In this document: positions 52,910 through 64,000 of the stretch, piece by piece
Numbering within the stretch: the stretch's first letter is position 1
Layout of the letters: each line of letters begins with the position of its first letter
Assembly: GCF_042242105.1 (NCBI RefSeq)
Contig: NC_092028.1
Location: 10,773,338-10,837,337 of the forward strand
Reading direction: 5' to 3'
Length of the DNA: 64,000 nucleotides
Source: Pempheris klunzingeri
Lineage: Eukaryota > Chordata > Actinopteri > Acropomatiformes > Pempheridae
Program-made: the position numbers and the translations under genes
Notes under the pieces: generated by a model
Databases searched by the model: none
What the model saw: the letters and a program-made list of their open reading frames with translations, nothing else
What the model was told of the DNA's origin: nothing

Positions 52910-55900
52910 ATGTCCAGAGAGGAGCAGAGCTTATCGGAGGTGGAGCTCAGTCCCGGGATGTCGGATGACAGTCGCTCCCTCTCACCGGGTCACTCCTCCG
53001 GTGCTCCTGGTGGGGGGGACTCGCCTCTCCACGGGCGGCAGCAGCCGCAGCTGGCGGGTCTGGACGACTCGGTGGCGGGCTGCTCGTCCGTCAAATCCGA
53101 CGACGAGGACGACCGCTTCCCCGCGGGGATCCGCGAGGCCGTGAGCCAGGTGCTCAACTGCTACGACTGGACCCTCGTGCCTATGCCCGTGCGCGTGAAC
53201 AGCGGAAGCAAGTCCAAGCCTCACGTGAAGAGGCCCATGAACGCTTTCATGGTGTGGGCGCAGGCGGCGCGGAGGAAACTGGCCGACCAACACCCACACC
53301 TGCACAACGCGGAGCTCAGCAAGACCCTGGGGAAACTGTGGAGGTGAGGAGGCCACTTCGTGTGGGTAGTTCAGCTGTGATAGTCCGCCTGTTGTCAAAC
53401 CAGTAGAATGTTCTGATCATGCTCACACTCACAGTAGGAGCGAAGTGTGCAGACTGCTGACTTATGGGAGCAATCAGGGGAATAAGGAGTGGGTCTCTAA
53501 TAATTTGGATTCTATTTGAACAAATAAAAATGTTGGGGGTAAATCCGTCGTTTTTAAGAAGCACATTTACTGAAACATCATTCTAGGGGTCAGACTTTAC
53601 TTTTAGGGTGGGGCTTGGGGAGATAGCTCCAGTTTACTACAGGAAAGAGGGCAGAGCCCTGGTCAGACCTGAGAATCTGTGGAATGGATGCATCGAGAGA
53701 AGTTCTGAATATTTCCCAAATAATACATTAAACAACTTAGTGTGGTATGTTGAGTAGTATCACTTTAGTCAGATGATCTTTTGCATCCTTCCCCATTATT
53801 TTGTATCCATGTTTCTTCATCACACTTTCATGGAGTTCACTTACAGTCAGCATCTATCTTCGCATAGATGCTGATAGTAAGAAACAAGGATGAGGTAAAC
53901 ATGGATTTTACAGTTAAAACTGTATTGGCATACTGCAGATTATTATAGCACATAAACACATCTCTACTTAATCATTTTCTTATCTGTGACCCTTTATTTT
54001 TGCCTAATATTATCATAATTGTGCAACAAGCATCTGCCTTTTTCTCCTCAGCATTTGGTTTAAGCCATGAGGAAATGTAGCAAGAGAACTTTTCCTCATA
54101 TGAGCTGATCTGTCTTATTATACTTTTTGCTACATGTATTTGCTCTAAATGAGCACAATACTGTGTATGAATGTGATTTTTAGGAGACATGTTTTCCCTA
54201 AAACTCTGGCTCATTGTCTCACTACCCACTTTTGGACACAGCTCACCAGTTTAGAAGCACAAACAAGTGTGGCGACTGTGAGTGTGCCATGGTTGTGTTC
54301 CTGAATTGAGGCTAATTTCATAGACTGTTTAATCAATGGCCATGTAGCAGGAGTAAATGGCTCCTGAGGGAATCAGGACATTTTCACAACCTTTTAGTTG
54401 ACATTTAAAGTACAGATTTTCAACCCTCAAATTTTTGATTAGATTTGATTTTTCTATTCTAAATTGTCACTGTGCTCTAACTTATTTGGTTGTTTGCAAA
54501 TTCATGTGAACCGTGGTTTAAAACTGCAAATATTCACCAGCCAGGGTGAAGTGAATTCTTACACTTAGCCTCCTTAAAATATTCTGCGATGTGTGATAGT
54601 TGTCAACGTTGCATCCTCTTAATCACAGAACCCCTGCTGTTCTTTAAGTATAATGTTCTGTCAGACCATCCATCCAGTTTCTGTTTTCTCAGACAGAACA
54701 CCCACTTTTGGCTGACAAGAAGGTTAGAAAGGTTAACTTCATTAACCTCGTGGGGACTGAACTTTAATTAAATGAAGACTTGACCTTGGGCTGAGGCATG
54801 ATTGGTTAAGTGGCCCAGAAACACTAAGAGCAGGGAGGCTGAGGAAGGTCAGGGGTTTCTCATGCCATTCCTGCCAGCAGTAGTAATAAGGAACTTAGTT
54901 TCATATTTGCAGACAGGATGCATCTTTGGCCTGTATTATTTCATTACTGTCCAGCTGTCAGAAGCGCCTGTCATTCAATGCAGCTGTGGCATAATGTACT
55001 AATATACAATGAAAGTGAATCAAACTTAATACTGGAAAGTATATATATACACATTTCTGAATTCTGATTGAGTTTTCATACCTTAAAACAACCTATCTAC
55101 CAACATGTTGTCTTTATATCCAAGGCTTCTCAATGAGAGTGACAAGCGACCCTTCATCGAGGAAGCAGAGAGGCTGAGGAAGCAGCATAAAAAGGATTAT
55201 CCGGACTATAAATACCAACCACGACGTCGCAAGAATGGAAAGCCTGGTTCTGGCTCAGGAAGTGAGGCCGATGGCCATTCGGAGGGTGAGGTCAGCCACA
55301 GCCAGTCCCACTACAAGGGCCTCCAGCTGGACGTGGCCCACAGTGGGGCAGCTCGGTCCCCTCTGACAGATGGGCACCACCCTCATGCTGCAGGTGGGCT
55401 TCGGGCTCATTCCCAGTACAGCACTGATACTGTCACACTGTTAGATCAGTCTGGACAATGTGGCAAACAGATAATTGTTTCACTTTGCCAAGAAAACTAC
55501 TGTAACTACATATTTTCTTGTGTTTCTACAGGTCAGAGTCACAGTCCTCCAACACCTCCCACCACTCCTAAGACTGAGCCTCAGTCTGGGAAGGCAGGGG
55601 ATGGAAAACGGGAGGGTGCTGGGAATGGGGGCTCCCGTGGCACAATGGGAGCAGAAGGAAGCTCAGGCGCTCCGGGATCAGGGAAACCTCACATTGACTT
55701 TGGTAATGTGGACATTGGTGAGATGAGCCACGAGGTAATGGCCAACATGGAGCCTTTTGATGTCAATGAGTTTGACCAGTATCTTCCCCCAAATGGCCAC
55801 CCAGGGGTTGGACAGAGTGCAGGGGCAGGAGCGGCAGCCACAGCTTCTCCTGCCTCTCCGTACACCTATGGCATCTCCTCTGCTCTGGCTGCGGCCAGTG

Positions 55901-56319
55901 GACACTCAGCATCCTGGCTCTCCAAGCAGCAGCAGCAGCAACATCACAGCTCCCCTCTGGGCTCAGATCCCTCCAAGGCCCACATCAAAAGTGAGGCTGT
56001 AGGTGCCGGTGGTCACTTTGCAGATGCAGCCTCAGCCGGTTCCCACGTCACATACACTCCCCTCAGTCTTCCTCACTACAGCTCTGCCTTCCCCTCACTG
56101 GCCTCCAGGGCTCAGTTTGCTGAATATGCTGACCACCAGGCCTCGGGGTCATACTATGCCCACTCCAGCCAGGCCTCGGGGTTGTACTCTGCCTTCTCCT
56201 ACATGGGGCCATCACAGAGGCCCCTGTATACTGCCATCACTGACCCAGCCAGCGTGCCACAGTCACACAGCCCCACGAATTGGGAACAGCCCGTCTACAC
56301 AACACTGTCGCGGCCATGA
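52910..56319 (+). CDS. sox10: SoxE-group HMG-box transcription factor Sox10, 3 coding exons, 496 aa
   Basis: Exons 52910-53343, 55125-55393, 55532-56319; both introns are GT-AG and sit at the conserved SoxE positions (inside the HMG box, and before [13 protein letters not shown]). The ATG at 52910 (AAG-ATG context) gives [15 protein letters not shown], the Sox10 N-terminus. The order is: dimerisation domain (~62-102), HMG box (~105-173, [19 protein letters not shown]), the K2 region ([22 protein letters not shown]), a Gln/His and Ala/Ser-rich stretch, and the C-terminal transactivation domain ending [10 protein letters not shown] as in other Sox10 proteins. It directs neural-crest, pigment-cell, glial and enteric-neuron fate in the nucleus. 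HMG-box changes relative to mammalian SOX10 are H128 for Tyr and Tyr for His in KKDYPDY. Many fish keep two sox10 copies, and which one this is cannot be told from the window alone. Confidence 0.96.
53344..55124 (+). other. Intron 1 of the sox10 coding region, with a 17-bp hairpin at 53841-53880
   Basis: The donor GTGAGG at 53344 and acceptor CCAAG ending at 55124 split an Arg codon in the HMG box. Arms 53841-53857 and 53864-53880 pair at 15 of 17 positions, including 11 perfect pairs next to the 6-nt loop. Confidence 0.8.
55394..55531 (+). other. Intron 2 of sox10: 138 nt, stop-free and frame-preserving
   Basis: The donor GTGGGC follows GCTGCAG and the acceptor TTTCTACAG precedes GTCAGAGTCAC. 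Length is 138 = 3 x 46, and the reading frame runs through it without a stop. Comparison with other Sox10 proteins, where HPHAAG-like sequence joins GQSH directly, shows it is an intron. Confidence 0.85.
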
Positions 56320-58563
56320 CAGAGACCGAGACCAGAGAGCGCTGGTGCAGGTTCAGCCCCCATATCAGACCCGAGGAGCAGCAGCAACAGCAGTGTTGGT
56401 GGTATCGGTGGTGAAAGTGGTCTGGGTCGGGGGGAGTGGGCAGGCACTGGGGGAGTCGGCTGGGGAGATAGAAGGGGAGAAACCCCATTCTGCCCTTGTC
56501 CAGAGGCAGAAATGCAACCACAGCTCAAGGATGAGCTCGGAGCATGGTGGTTTTGAAGTGTGGTTAATTATTTGGGGCACAGTGGCAGCAGTCAGAGAAT
56601 GTCTTACTTTGGTGGTACAAAGGAAAAATACCCACCCACCATCACAGAGTTCCAGGTTATAATTACAACAGCAAAGCCTCTGGCACTCCAAAAAACACAA
56701 TAGCCAGTGTTCATAAGCGGTAAAGGATCACGTCCCTGTCAGTTCGGTGACTCCGTCAGTATCAGGAGGATACACATGGAGGAGACACACACAGACAAAC
56801 TATCACCCCTCTCTCACAAGCCACAAGGGGTCAGTAGCAACAGGGACCAGGGTACAAACTGTGAATGAGCAAGACCTTGATCTGTATTGTGAAGGGTGTG
56901 ACTGAGAGGGAGCCAGATTCATTCTCTATGATTTTTTTGTGCCAGAAGAATGAGTGAGAGTGCCAAACTATTTGGCTGTGGCCCATTCACTTCTCAGGCA
57001 AGACTGAGCTTTTATCAAACATATGTTCGTTTTGTATTGCTTCTGGAAATCAATACGGCAAATACTGGTAACATTCTGTTGGTTTCTGAGGCACATTTGT
57101 CTCTATTTAATTCTAATTATTATGTTATGTTCACTTAAAATGCCTGATGTACACACAATAAACGTGCGTGGAAGAAAAATGCCATAAAACCATGTCATGG
57201 TTTTGTTAAGTGAAATGTATGTTTAGTCAAAAACAATTTTCATGATGACTGACTGTTATCAGGATAGTCTACACTATGTACTTGAAATTACAAATGTTCA
57301 TATATTGATGCATAAAGATTTAAGATATTTGTGAAATGACCAAAGTTTTGAGACCAAAACTTGTAGAGAAGAAACAGATTTTACAGACGTTTCTCCCAAC
57401 GTGACACTCAAAACTACCTTACATTTTTTAGCTAATTAGTTTTCTCTTCTAGCTGTCAACATTTTTCAATAGTGAGTTGTTGTAAATTACTCCAAAACAC
57501 ACGTGTCAAAAGCAACTTTTGCCTTTTTTCACAATGGCACTGATGAGAGTGATGAAATTCATTAGTATGTGATGTGTTTATGATGCACATTCATGATAAA
57601 AGACATATTTATGATTGCATAATCAATTTCATTGACCGTGGTTGTAAGATGTGATAGAATACATGGCTTTGTTTTAACAATTGACTGTATTAATACTGTC
57701 CAGTGCTTTTTGCCATTATTATCTCCACTGAAAGTCTGCACCACTGCATTTTCTTTTCCTTTATTTGTCATTCATAATGTTTCTGTAGATCAGTATTTAA
57801 TGTGAAATGATGTGAATGATATTTGGTTGTTGTTAAGTACAACTTTTCTTAGGCAGGCAATGTTGGAGATGCCAACACTGAGAAGAGGTTGCCAGAGATT
57901 AAGAGGGTAAATCATCCAAGAGATAAGAAGTTTTAACACAGTCTAATATTAAATATAAAATGTGCCTTGTCTTTTATACCATCTACTGATGAAAAAGAGA
58001 AGCAACAACCTGTATTTTATGTTAAATCATATGTGCCTCTTTCCCAATTTATTGACTATTAGTGAATCTGTACTTTTAATGCATGTTTCTGATTTCTCAT
58101 CTCTCTCTGGTCTTTATGTTCTACAGTGTGTCCGCATGTAATTTCTGTCCCTCATCTCCTTAACAGAACTGTATGTATCTTAATTCTCCCTCTGGGAAAG
58201 TGGAAAAAAAAACCCAACAAAAAAACACATTCATTTAATCATATGCATGCAACACAATTTGTTTTAACTACGTCCGTTGAAGCTTAAAGCCAATTTTTAT
58301 TTAAACATTCACCTCCAGCATAAAAGCAGAGCTCATTTAACATCCTTGTTGCTATATGTGAAATATCTGTAATGTTGCATTTCATTTCTTATTTATATCT
58401 GTTTAATGTTTGTTCGCGCTGTTTGTTTCTCTCTTTTATGAAGAAAGCCTTTGACTGGTACCGCCATTTTCTGCTCTTGTATAACTGTTGCCAGCACAAC
58501 ACAGCAACACAAGCCTAAACATGTGATGATGACTAATGATCTTTGACTTTCATTTGAAATAAA
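56320..58563 (+). other. 3' UTR of sox10 with polyadenylation signals
   Basis: AATAAA hexamers lie at 57157-57162 and 58558-58563. The second, after AT-rich DNA and followed by T-rich sequence, is a likely distal end. An open frame overlapping the last exon in another frame (56003-56662) is a shadow of sox10. Confidence 0.5.
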
Positions 58564-58604
58564 GCTCTATTATTTCTGCTTTGATACACGTCTGCCTCTT
58601 GAAA

Positions 58605-58606
<2 letters not shown>

Positions 58607-58636
<30 letters not shown>
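58607..58636. repeat. (T)30 homopolymer
   Basis: A pure T run just after the distal sox10 polyadenylation signal. It could be the A-tail of a minus-strand retroposed copy or a simple slippage tract. Confidence 0.9.
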
Positions 58637-58639
<3 letters not shown>

Positions 58640-61151
58640 GTGGAACTAAAGATGGAAATCATACATAATACGGCTCAGATTGAAGAACAGCTACATTATA
58701 GCAGCAACATGTTTATAAAAATGTTCCTATTGTTACGAAGTTGACAAAAACTTATGATCAAAAGCACGTCTTCATGGTAGTGACTCAACCAATGCTCACA
58801 TTCTCCACATAATGTGTTCAGCTAATGGATAATTCACTTTATTTGGCCGGGATTCAGCTCACAGCTACAGCAGTCCATCAGTGACCATTAGCAGAGGTAA
58901 ACTGAACATGACGGTGCCGTGTGTGTGCAGGTAGTGTATGAGAGTGTGGGGATGATGTGTTACATTACAACAGTAGCAGAAGTGTCATCTGATCCACATC
59001 CACGCACTCTAGTCTATAGCTGATTACTGCGACAGAAAGTTTCCCTGAACTTGAACTAATCTAGCTCCACATGGGTTTACGATTGGTTGTGCATGCCTAT
59101 ATGCATATTTCAAGTTTGTTATAGTGTGTATGTATGCGTGTGTGTTGCGGGTTAAGCCTGACTCCTAATTCCCTCTCTTTAATCGGCTGTGTGATACTTT
59201 GGAGAGACAAAGAGGGCCATTGAAGGGGAGCTAGGGGAGGAGGGAAACGGGGCAATGAGGGAGCCTTACCCATAACTGCCTGGCCTGTAGCTTCACCAGG
59301 ATACAAAGGGACTCTCATACTCTTTCTGCACATAGACCCTGCAACCCCCTCTACCTACCCTCCTCCACTCATTCCCCACACTCACCCCATCCACTCAAAA
59401 AAAAAAAAAACTCTCTCACTTTTGCAGGTTTGAGTTGTAACGGGATTAAAACATTCCAAAAGTTAAGAGAGCTAGCCACAGAGAAGACATAGATAGAGCG
59501 ATTTTTCTGTTGAAGTGAATTTTGAGCACCGAACTGTCAAAGTAGATGTCAGGACCAGTAGGAGTGACACATGCTGCCGATATGGGACCTTCCCAGACAG
59601 TTAATGAAGCCGTCAGCTCAGGTGCCAACATATGACACAGAGCATGTTAGTTATCTGCAAGGGATGCATTTGTTTCTCCGGGACATGCGGATACTTTGAA
59701 GGTCTCGTGTATTACAGAGCACTCAACTGATCTTATTCTGTTAGGCAACATATGTTGTGACCATAACTCCACTGAACTGGGACAAATGAGAAAAAAAAAA
59801 AAATCCCAGTTGATAGTTATCAAAGATCAACAAATAGCCGGAAAAACACTCCAGTAATAAAAGGTGTTTCCTCCAAAACCACAAGACTGTGAGTAAATAT
59901 AAACACAAAAGAGATACAAGGACTACAGAAAAGGACAAACTAAAAGCAGATAAGATAAGACAAGCGAATGAAGTGGAACGTAGAGAGTAAAAAGAACAAG
60001 TCAGAGGATATTAGTCGTACCCTCAGCTGGGTTGAGGGCGACCTGATGGTGGCCTCATTGTGGCTGGTGCTGGTGAGTGTCACATGGGCTGCCCCATCCG
60101 CCCCATGAAAGGAGTGCAGGGTCACCCCGAGGCACCGTTTCCTCCAATCAAAAAACTGAGTTTTCCAGAAATTAATAACGTGACTGTGGCTACACACAAT
60201 TATAGAAACCAGTACAAACTGGTTTTCCCTGATAATATTTAAATGTTTGCGAGAGAGATGAGCACATAATGATACAAACCTCTTAGCTTTACTTTCACCG
60301 GGGGCAGACTATATCTTTGCTGTTTTGTCTCTAGTTACAGTAGATTGTTCTTACACATGTAATGCATATTGCATTAACACACACAAAACACTTCGGTTCA
60401 CTGGAGGCTGGAGTATCATCATACACCTTCCTCTGTAACAAAGTTGATAATCCTTGCATTCTCACAAACTTTCAGCCACCCCTTATCTTTCAGCACGCCC
60501 TGGCCCTCTTTCTGCTGAGGCAACAACCCATTTTCACTAAACAATACAGTGACTGTTTGGCTGCTTTGTGCGTATGTGAATGTTTGTAGAGGAAGAGGGG
60601 GAGACATAGAAGGCATAATGACAATTAATTGTCCATCATGGCTCATAAAGCTCCTAAAGTTAAGCGTATGGTAATCGCACCATTACTAACAACATAATTT
60701 TTCAGGGTTTGATGCAATGAATGTGCCAAAAATCTGACATATTGCTGACTAGTACTAAACAATTTGTGTAGCTGCATTTGTGTCTGTGAGCTGGCTGTAG
60801 CTGAACTGCACAATCTGAAGTTGGAAATATTTCACATGTTACACTGGACAATATGAGCTTTACCAAACTTTGTTTAAACAAAGGAGAGTGTAGTTTTCTC
60901 AATGGAAGCATTGCTTCATTGTCTCTAGACCTGAAATGTGATTTAACAGTTTGACAAATTATTGTTTCAGGGCAACTAAATAATGCTCACAGTTTACCCA
61001 AACATCCCACTTTCTCAGGCATGCATAATTATTCCGTTAAACCCCTGTGACACAAACATTAACATTAAGTATAACTTCAAACTCATTACAAACAATGCTG
61101 AGTGTTTGTTATTATGCGTGTTATGGATGAGACATGGTCGTTTATACAAAA
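58637..61151. other. Gene-free region between sox10 and polr2f
   Basis: No exon is supported. Short A tracts occur at about 59398-59411 and 59792-59803. Confidence 0.5.
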
Positions 61152-61465
61152 GAGTTTATTTATAACATTAAAACTGTTCTCTTACACTAATCATCTCCCT
61201 CCTTCAAACAAGAAGTTGAATAATTAAAACACAGGATTATTTTGTAAAAAAAAAAAAAAAAAAAAAAAATTATAAAGTAAACGTATGATTTGAGTTACAT
61301 TTCCCCCTTGTGGAGTTTATTTATAACATCAAAACTGTTCTCTTACACTAATCATCTCCCTCCTTCAAACAAGAAGTTGAATAATTAAAACACAGGATTA
61401 TTTTGTAAAAAAAAAAAATAATAATAAAGTAAACGTATGATGTGAGTTACATTTCCCCCTTGTGG
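61152..61465. repeat. Direct tandem duplication, unit about 161 bp, two copies
   Basis: Copy 1 is 61152-61312 and copy 2 starts at 61313. The two are nearly identical apart from a few substitutions (for example ATTAAAAC against ATCAAAAC) and the length of an internal A tract (24 against 12). High identity indicates a recent duplication. It lies downstream of the polr2f stop codon. Confidence 0.95.
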
Positions 61466-61815
61466 CTCTAACTTATAATACAGCTGTTAAAACAAAAAGT
61501 ATGGTAGACTCCAATTTTCAATTTAACTACAGTAACTAGAGACAACTAGAGAATGGAACAAGTCAAATCACTGGAAATATAAATATATAAATCTGTGAGT
61601 AACACATAGTTGTGATTTCTGCGTCTGTTCAGTACATTTCACGTATTCATATTTCACCGACTCACAGAGTCACCTGATGTTATAGATGTTTGTGGATCAG
61701 ATTGAGGTGGATGATAATTTCATCAGTCTCTGGTTTTGTGTGGCTGACTGACCTGATATGATGGTGGGTGTGAACCACCATATATTGTGTTGTCAGTGCA
61801 GGTTGGAGAAGTCGT

Positions 61816-63264
<1,449 letters not shown>

Positions 63265-63347
63265 GTTTTATTTTGAAGCTCGTACGTGTGAATCCTCACT
63301 GTTGTAAAAATTTCAGACACACTTTTTGTTGTCAATGTCCACATGCC

Positions 63348-63355
63348 ACTTCCGG
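63348..63355. promoter_or_regulatory. ETS-type motif ACTTCCGG upstream of polr2f
   Basis: The motif lies about 85 bp upstream of the polr2f ATG. ACTTCCGG is the ETS/GABP consensus typical of TATA-less housekeeping promoters, which fits an RNA polymerase subunit gene. Confidence 0.5.
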
Positions 63356-63439
63356 TAGCGTCGGTGCGTTAGAAAATATTCCGGATGCTCCAGAAGAAGG
63401 ATTTGCTTGTCGTTCCGCTTGTCGAAATTCAATAAAATA

Positions 63440-64000
63440 ATGTGTAGGGAAACATTATTAAACTAGCATTCTGTGGTCTGTGTGTGATAAAAATAAAAAA
63501 GACTGTGGTAAATCTTATTTGTCTAATTCACTGGGGAGTGAATTAGTTGGCAGCGTCTTAGTCCACCTTCCTGCCCCATTTCACTCATTTAGACTAACAC
63601 ACACAGTATGGACTCCCTTACTTTTGTTACATGTGCTGATTTTTTTGGAAACCATCAGGGATGTCAGGGTAATTTCTCTATAACTTTACATCCCCTGAGT
63701 AGATAACTAGAATCTAAAAGAAGAAAAAGAAAAACAGTTTGAAATAACAGTTGTTTAATGATTGAAAATACAACATTCTGCTGACAAGACATAAAATGTT
63801 CCGAAATAAATATTTATTACATACTTCAACAACTATTACACTTGTATAAGTTTAGGTATTATTACATACATGTAATAAACTAAAAAAGATTTAAAAAAAA
63901 ATATTGATTGCATATAGAAGTTAGCGCAGGTAACAAAACATGGATGAGAAAATGTATAGTGATGCTGCTGAATCATATGAACTGAGAAACATGATTCACT
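63440..64000. other. Window end upstream of polr2f; nothing recognised
   Basis: AT-rich DNA without a supported exon, repeat or RNA gene. Confidence 0.5.

Noticed and set aside
56003-56662. 219-codon open frame overlapping the last sox10 exon
   Set aside because: It is a frame-shifted shadow of the G+C-rich sox10 coding exon and the start of its 3' UTR.

Overview
This window is vertebrate nuclear DNA, almost certainly from a ray-finned (acanthomorph-type) teleost. The genes are split by GT-AG introns, intergenic DNA is AT-rich with CA, GATA and poly(A/T) tracts, and there is one degenerate interspersed repeat that I recognise as common in percomorph fishes. I see no bacterial, plasmid or viral gene cluster and no CRISPR array.

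Six protein-coding genes could be reconstructed exon by exon, with splice phases that close exactly. From left to right: (1) an ankfn1-type gene, + strand, 18 coding exons, 585-10982; (2) a small AIG1/GIMAP-family GTPase-like gene, + strand, 2 coding exons, 14830-16171; (3) kdelr3, the KDEL receptor, - strand, 5 exons, 19620-17521; (4) a Kir2 inward-rectifier potassium channel, best called kcnj4 (Kir2.3-like), + strand, with a 23-nt first coding exon, 30187-33664; (5) sox10, + strand, 3 coding exons, 52910-56319; (6) polr2f, RNA polymerase subunit RPABC2, - strand, 5 exons, 63264-61816.

The set kdelr3-kcnj4-sox10-polr2f matches human 22q13.1 (KDELR3, KCNJ4, SOX10, POLR2F), including the tail-to-tail arrangement of sox10 and polr2f. 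Genes that separate KCNJ4 from SOX10 in human (for example PICK1, PLA2G6, CSNK1E) are missing here. This fits gene loss on one copy after the teleost genome duplication. The ankfn1-type gene and the GIMAP-like gene are extra relative to the human neighbourhood.

Long gene-free stretches are 20.0-24.9 kb, 33.7-49.5 kb (kcnj4 3' UTR, then the sox10 upstream region) and the ends of the window. The genes are unrelated in function (neuronal/vestibular scaffold, GTPase, ER retrieval, K+ channel, neural-crest transcription factor, RNA polymerase); they share a locus, not a pathway.

I found no convincing new biological system. The points most worth checking are: a 138-nt stop-free, frame-preserving intron in sox10; loss of the C-terminal PDZ-binding serine in the Kir2 channel together with a tiny split N-terminal exon; a P-loop Lys-to-Arg change in the GIMAP-like protein; an exact UPR element upstream of kdelr3; several strong inverted repeats; and a long GATA microsatellite next to a candidate sox10 promoter.
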